Assembly: GCA_025963815.1 (NCBI GenBank)
Contig: JAOQAA010000273.1
Span: 1 to 8,698, forward strand
Length of the DNA: 8,698 bases
Source: Capsulimonas sp.
Lineage (GTDB): Bacteria > Armatimonadota > Armatimonadia > Armatimonadales > Capsulimonadaceae
Direction of reading: 5' to 3'
Part shown: in pieces, positions 7,512-8,698 of the stretch
How the letters are laid out: each line of letters starts with the position of its first letter
Position numbering within the stretch: the stretch's first letter is position 1
The notes under the pieces: model-generated
What the model saw: the letters and a program-made list of their open reading frames with translations, nothing else
What the model was told of the DNA's origin: nothing
Database searches by the model: none
Program-made: the position numbers and the translations under genes

Positions 7512-8021
7512 TCAATGCTTAACAGTGGTCGTGGTGGTCGTCGTGGTCTTTTTGATGACGGCTTCCGTTGGCGCGGAAGTAATTAAAACCGTTCGGGTGC
7601 TGGGCTGCCAATCGACGGTGGCGCCGAGGGCTTCGCTGGCGAAACGCAGTGGGACGTAGGTCGTCTTGCCGATGACACGCGGCGCGACAGTCAGGGTACG
7701 CTGTGTACCGTCGACCAGCGCTTGGTCGGAGCCGATGCGAATTCGGAACTGATGGCCGGGACGCGCGCCGGTAACGACTTGCGAGGCCGGCTCCCACTGA
7801 ATCTGGCCGCCCAGCTGCTCAAAGACGCCGCGAAGCGGCACGAAAACGCTGCCGCCCTCGGCGATGATCGGGCCTGCTCCTGCGAACGCCACGCGCTGCT
7901 GATTGACGGTGACCGTCACTGCGGGAGTGGACGTCGTCCGCTGCGTCACCACCGTCGTTGTATCCGCGTGCGCCGCTGTCGCCAGCAAACCCACCGCCGC
8001 AATCCATAACTTCGTTTTCAT
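7512..8021 (-). CDS. Secreted stalk-domain protein (copper amine oxidase N-terminal-like domain)
   Basis: This 169-residue protein begins with a typical signal peptide: MKTK, a hydrophobic core, and an AHA cleavage site after residue 19. A Thr-rich spacer (20-38) follows, then a copper-amine-oxidase-N1/stalk-type domain at about 38-150. The domain shows the paired hallmarks FVPLRGVFEQLG (60-71) and YVPLRFASEALG (122-133), each followed by a V/I-x-W strand (QIQWEP, TVDWQP). Such domains are exported and thought to be structural or binding modules; no catalytic copper site is present. The C-terminus ends in eight consecutive Thr (159-166) then VKH. The start at 8021 is chosen because AAAGGAG lies about eight bases upstream and the signal peptide begins there; an in-frame ATG at 8111 would add 30 residues in front of it. 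The stop is TGA. The exact role is unknown. Confidence 0.8.
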   Translation of the reverse strand: MKTKLWIAAVGLLATAAHADTTTVVTQRTTSTPAVTVTVNQQRVAFAGAGPIIAEGGSVFVPLRGVFEQLGGQIQWEPASQVVTGARPGHQFRIRIGSDQALVDGTQRTLTVAPRVIGKTTYVPLRFASEALGATVDWQPSTRTVLITSAPTEAVIKKTTTTTTTTVKH

Positions 8022-8057
8022 TGCCTGCTCCTTTTGCCTATAACCAATATAATTGAC

Positions 8058-8075
8058 GCGTTCTTCCATGAACGC
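8058..8075 (-). promoter_or_regulatory. Dyad in the leader of the stalk-domain gene
   Basis: A perfect 6-bp inverted repeat (GCGTTC ... GAACGC with a 6-base spacer) lies 37 bases upstream of the start codon of the stalk-domain gene. In minus sense a TATATT box lies at 8094-8089, which would put the dyad in the early transcript, but its -35 region is poor. The dyad could be an operator or a small leader hairpin. No regulator family can be named. Confidence 0.3.
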
Positions 8076-8163
8076 AAGTTCTGGCGTTAATATACCACTC
8101 AAGCCGCCCAAACGAAACGTCCGCCTGCTCGGTTGTTTTTTAATTAGTCAGGCGAAACACAAA

Positions 8164-8198
8164 ACAGCTCCAGGAAACCAAAAGTCTCCTGGAGCTGT
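8164..8198 (-). terminator. Intrinsic terminator of the alpha-L-rhamnosidase gene
   Basis: A perfect 12-bp stem (8164-8175 with 8187-8198; ACAGCTCCAGGA and its complement) encloses an 11-base loop. In minus sense it is followed directly by TTTTGTGTTT. It lies 45 bases after the stop codon of the rhamnosidase gene and before the stalk-domain gene, so the two minus-strand genes are probably separate transcription units. Confidence 0.85.
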
Positions 8199-8243
8199 GA
8201 TTTATCACGAAGGGCTGAGTACGCCTTGGCGCCGCGTCCAAAT

Positions 8244-8698
8244 CTACGCCGTAAACGAATAGGTCCCAGATCCAATAGAGTACACCGCTGCGGCGTCTTC
8301 CTGGCGCACCAATGTGACGCCCCTGGACTTCTCGGCCGACAAGCCGCCTTCAGTGACCTTGGCAGAGTCGGATGTTGGGATCCAGACGGTCGCGGTGGAA
8401 TTGGCGGGAACGGTAACGTCGAGATGGAATTTGCCGTTCTGGTGGGTCCAGCTCGTCGTGATCTTTCCGTGCGGCCCGAGGTGACTGCCCTTGGCCCAGG
8501 TGATGCCGCCGACGACTTGCGGGCGAACGAGGATATGCGCGAAGCCGGGTGATTCGGGGTCCAGGCCGATGCCGGCGAGGCCCTGAAAGAACCAGTTGCT
8601 GACGTCGCCGAACATGATGTGGTTGTGTGAATCGCTCTCGGTCCACTGTTCCCACAGGGTCGTGGCGCCCTGCGTGATCCACCAGGCCCAGCTGGGCT
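8244..8698 (-). CDS. GH78 alpha-L-rhamnosidase, C-terminal part (5' end outside the window)
   Basis: The frame is open from the window edge and encodes the last 150 residues before a TAG stop. It begins PSWAWWITQGATTLWEQW, followed by SHNHIMFGDVSNWFF. This is the characteristic end of the GH78 (alpha/alpha)6 barrel; the Glu of TLWE (visible residue 16) matches the position usually assigned a catalytic role, and the His of NHxMFG (26) is strongly conserved. From about residue 75 the protein continues as the C-terminal beta-sandwich domain (GKFHLDVTVPANSTATVWIP). The enzyme removes terminal alpha-L-rhamnose from plant or microbial glycans. Full-length relatives have roughly 900 or more residues, so most of the gene, with any signal peptide, is missing here because of the window edge rather than truncation. 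The Met at visible residue 28 is internal. Confidence 0.9.
   Translation of the reverse strand, partial: PSWAWWITQGATTLWEQWTESDSHNHIMFGDVSNWFFQGLAGIGLDPESPGFAHILVRPQVVGGITWAKGSHLGPHGKITTSWTHQNGKFHLDVTVPANSTATVWIPTSDSAKVTEGGLSAEKSRGVTLVRQEDAAAVYSIGSGTYSFTA

Noticed and set aside
7474..7659. Small plus-strand gene with a hydrophobic VVVVVVVF stretch
   Set aside because: It is antisense to the Thr-codon tract of the stalk-domain gene, which explains the valine run, and starts inside the repeat element.
8022..8111. Longer N-terminus for the stalk-domain protein from an ATG at 8111
   Set aside because: It would bury the signal peptide 30 residues inside and ignore the good Shine-Dalgarno before 8021.

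Overview
The window reads as chromosomal DNA from a GC-rich, diderm, aerobic-type bacterium. A very large AsmA/TamB-family protein implies an outer membrane. A small secreted protein with a copper-amine-oxidase-N / stalk-type domain and a GH78 alpha-L-rhamnosidase is a mix I associate with Armatimonadota (Capsulimonas-like), but this placement is inference from gene content only.

Layout. 1-43 (minus): probable start of a further gene leaving the window. 139-5235 (minus): a 1698-residue TamB-like protein. 5293-6249 (minus): lipoyl synthase lipA, just upstream of the TamB gene and driven by a near-consensus promoter at 6273-6302; the two look co-transcribed. 6250-6372: divergent intergenic region. 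6373-7311 (plus): DHH/DHHA1 phosphoesterase with a strong Shine-Dalgarno. 7327-7501: a composite palindromic repeat of about 175 bp between two convergent genes. 7512-8021 (minus): secreted stalk-domain protein. 8022-8243: leader of that gene plus a clear terminator for the next gene. 8244-8698 (minus): C-terminal part of a GH78 alpha-L-rhamnosidase whose start lies outside.

The main surprise is in lipA. The reading frame is conserved from start to stop except for one in-frame TGA (5986-5988). It falls exactly on the middle cysteine of the radical-SAM CxxxCxxC motif (C84, position 88, C91). The gene may carry a one-base nonsense change (or sequencing error) at a catalytic residue, or the UGA may be decoded, most interestingly as selenocysteine in a [4Fe-4S] cluster ligand position. 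TGA also serves as an ordinary stop for the stalk-domain gene, so a genome-wide stop reassignment is unlikely. The sequence alone cannot decide; the deciding checks are given in the findings.

The genes do not form one evident pathway. lipA serves 2-oxoacid dehydrogenase and glycine cleavage cofactor assembly. The TamB-like protein serves envelope biogenesis. The DHH enzyme probably acts on small phosphorylated substrates. The last two genes belong to secretion and plant-type polysaccharide use.
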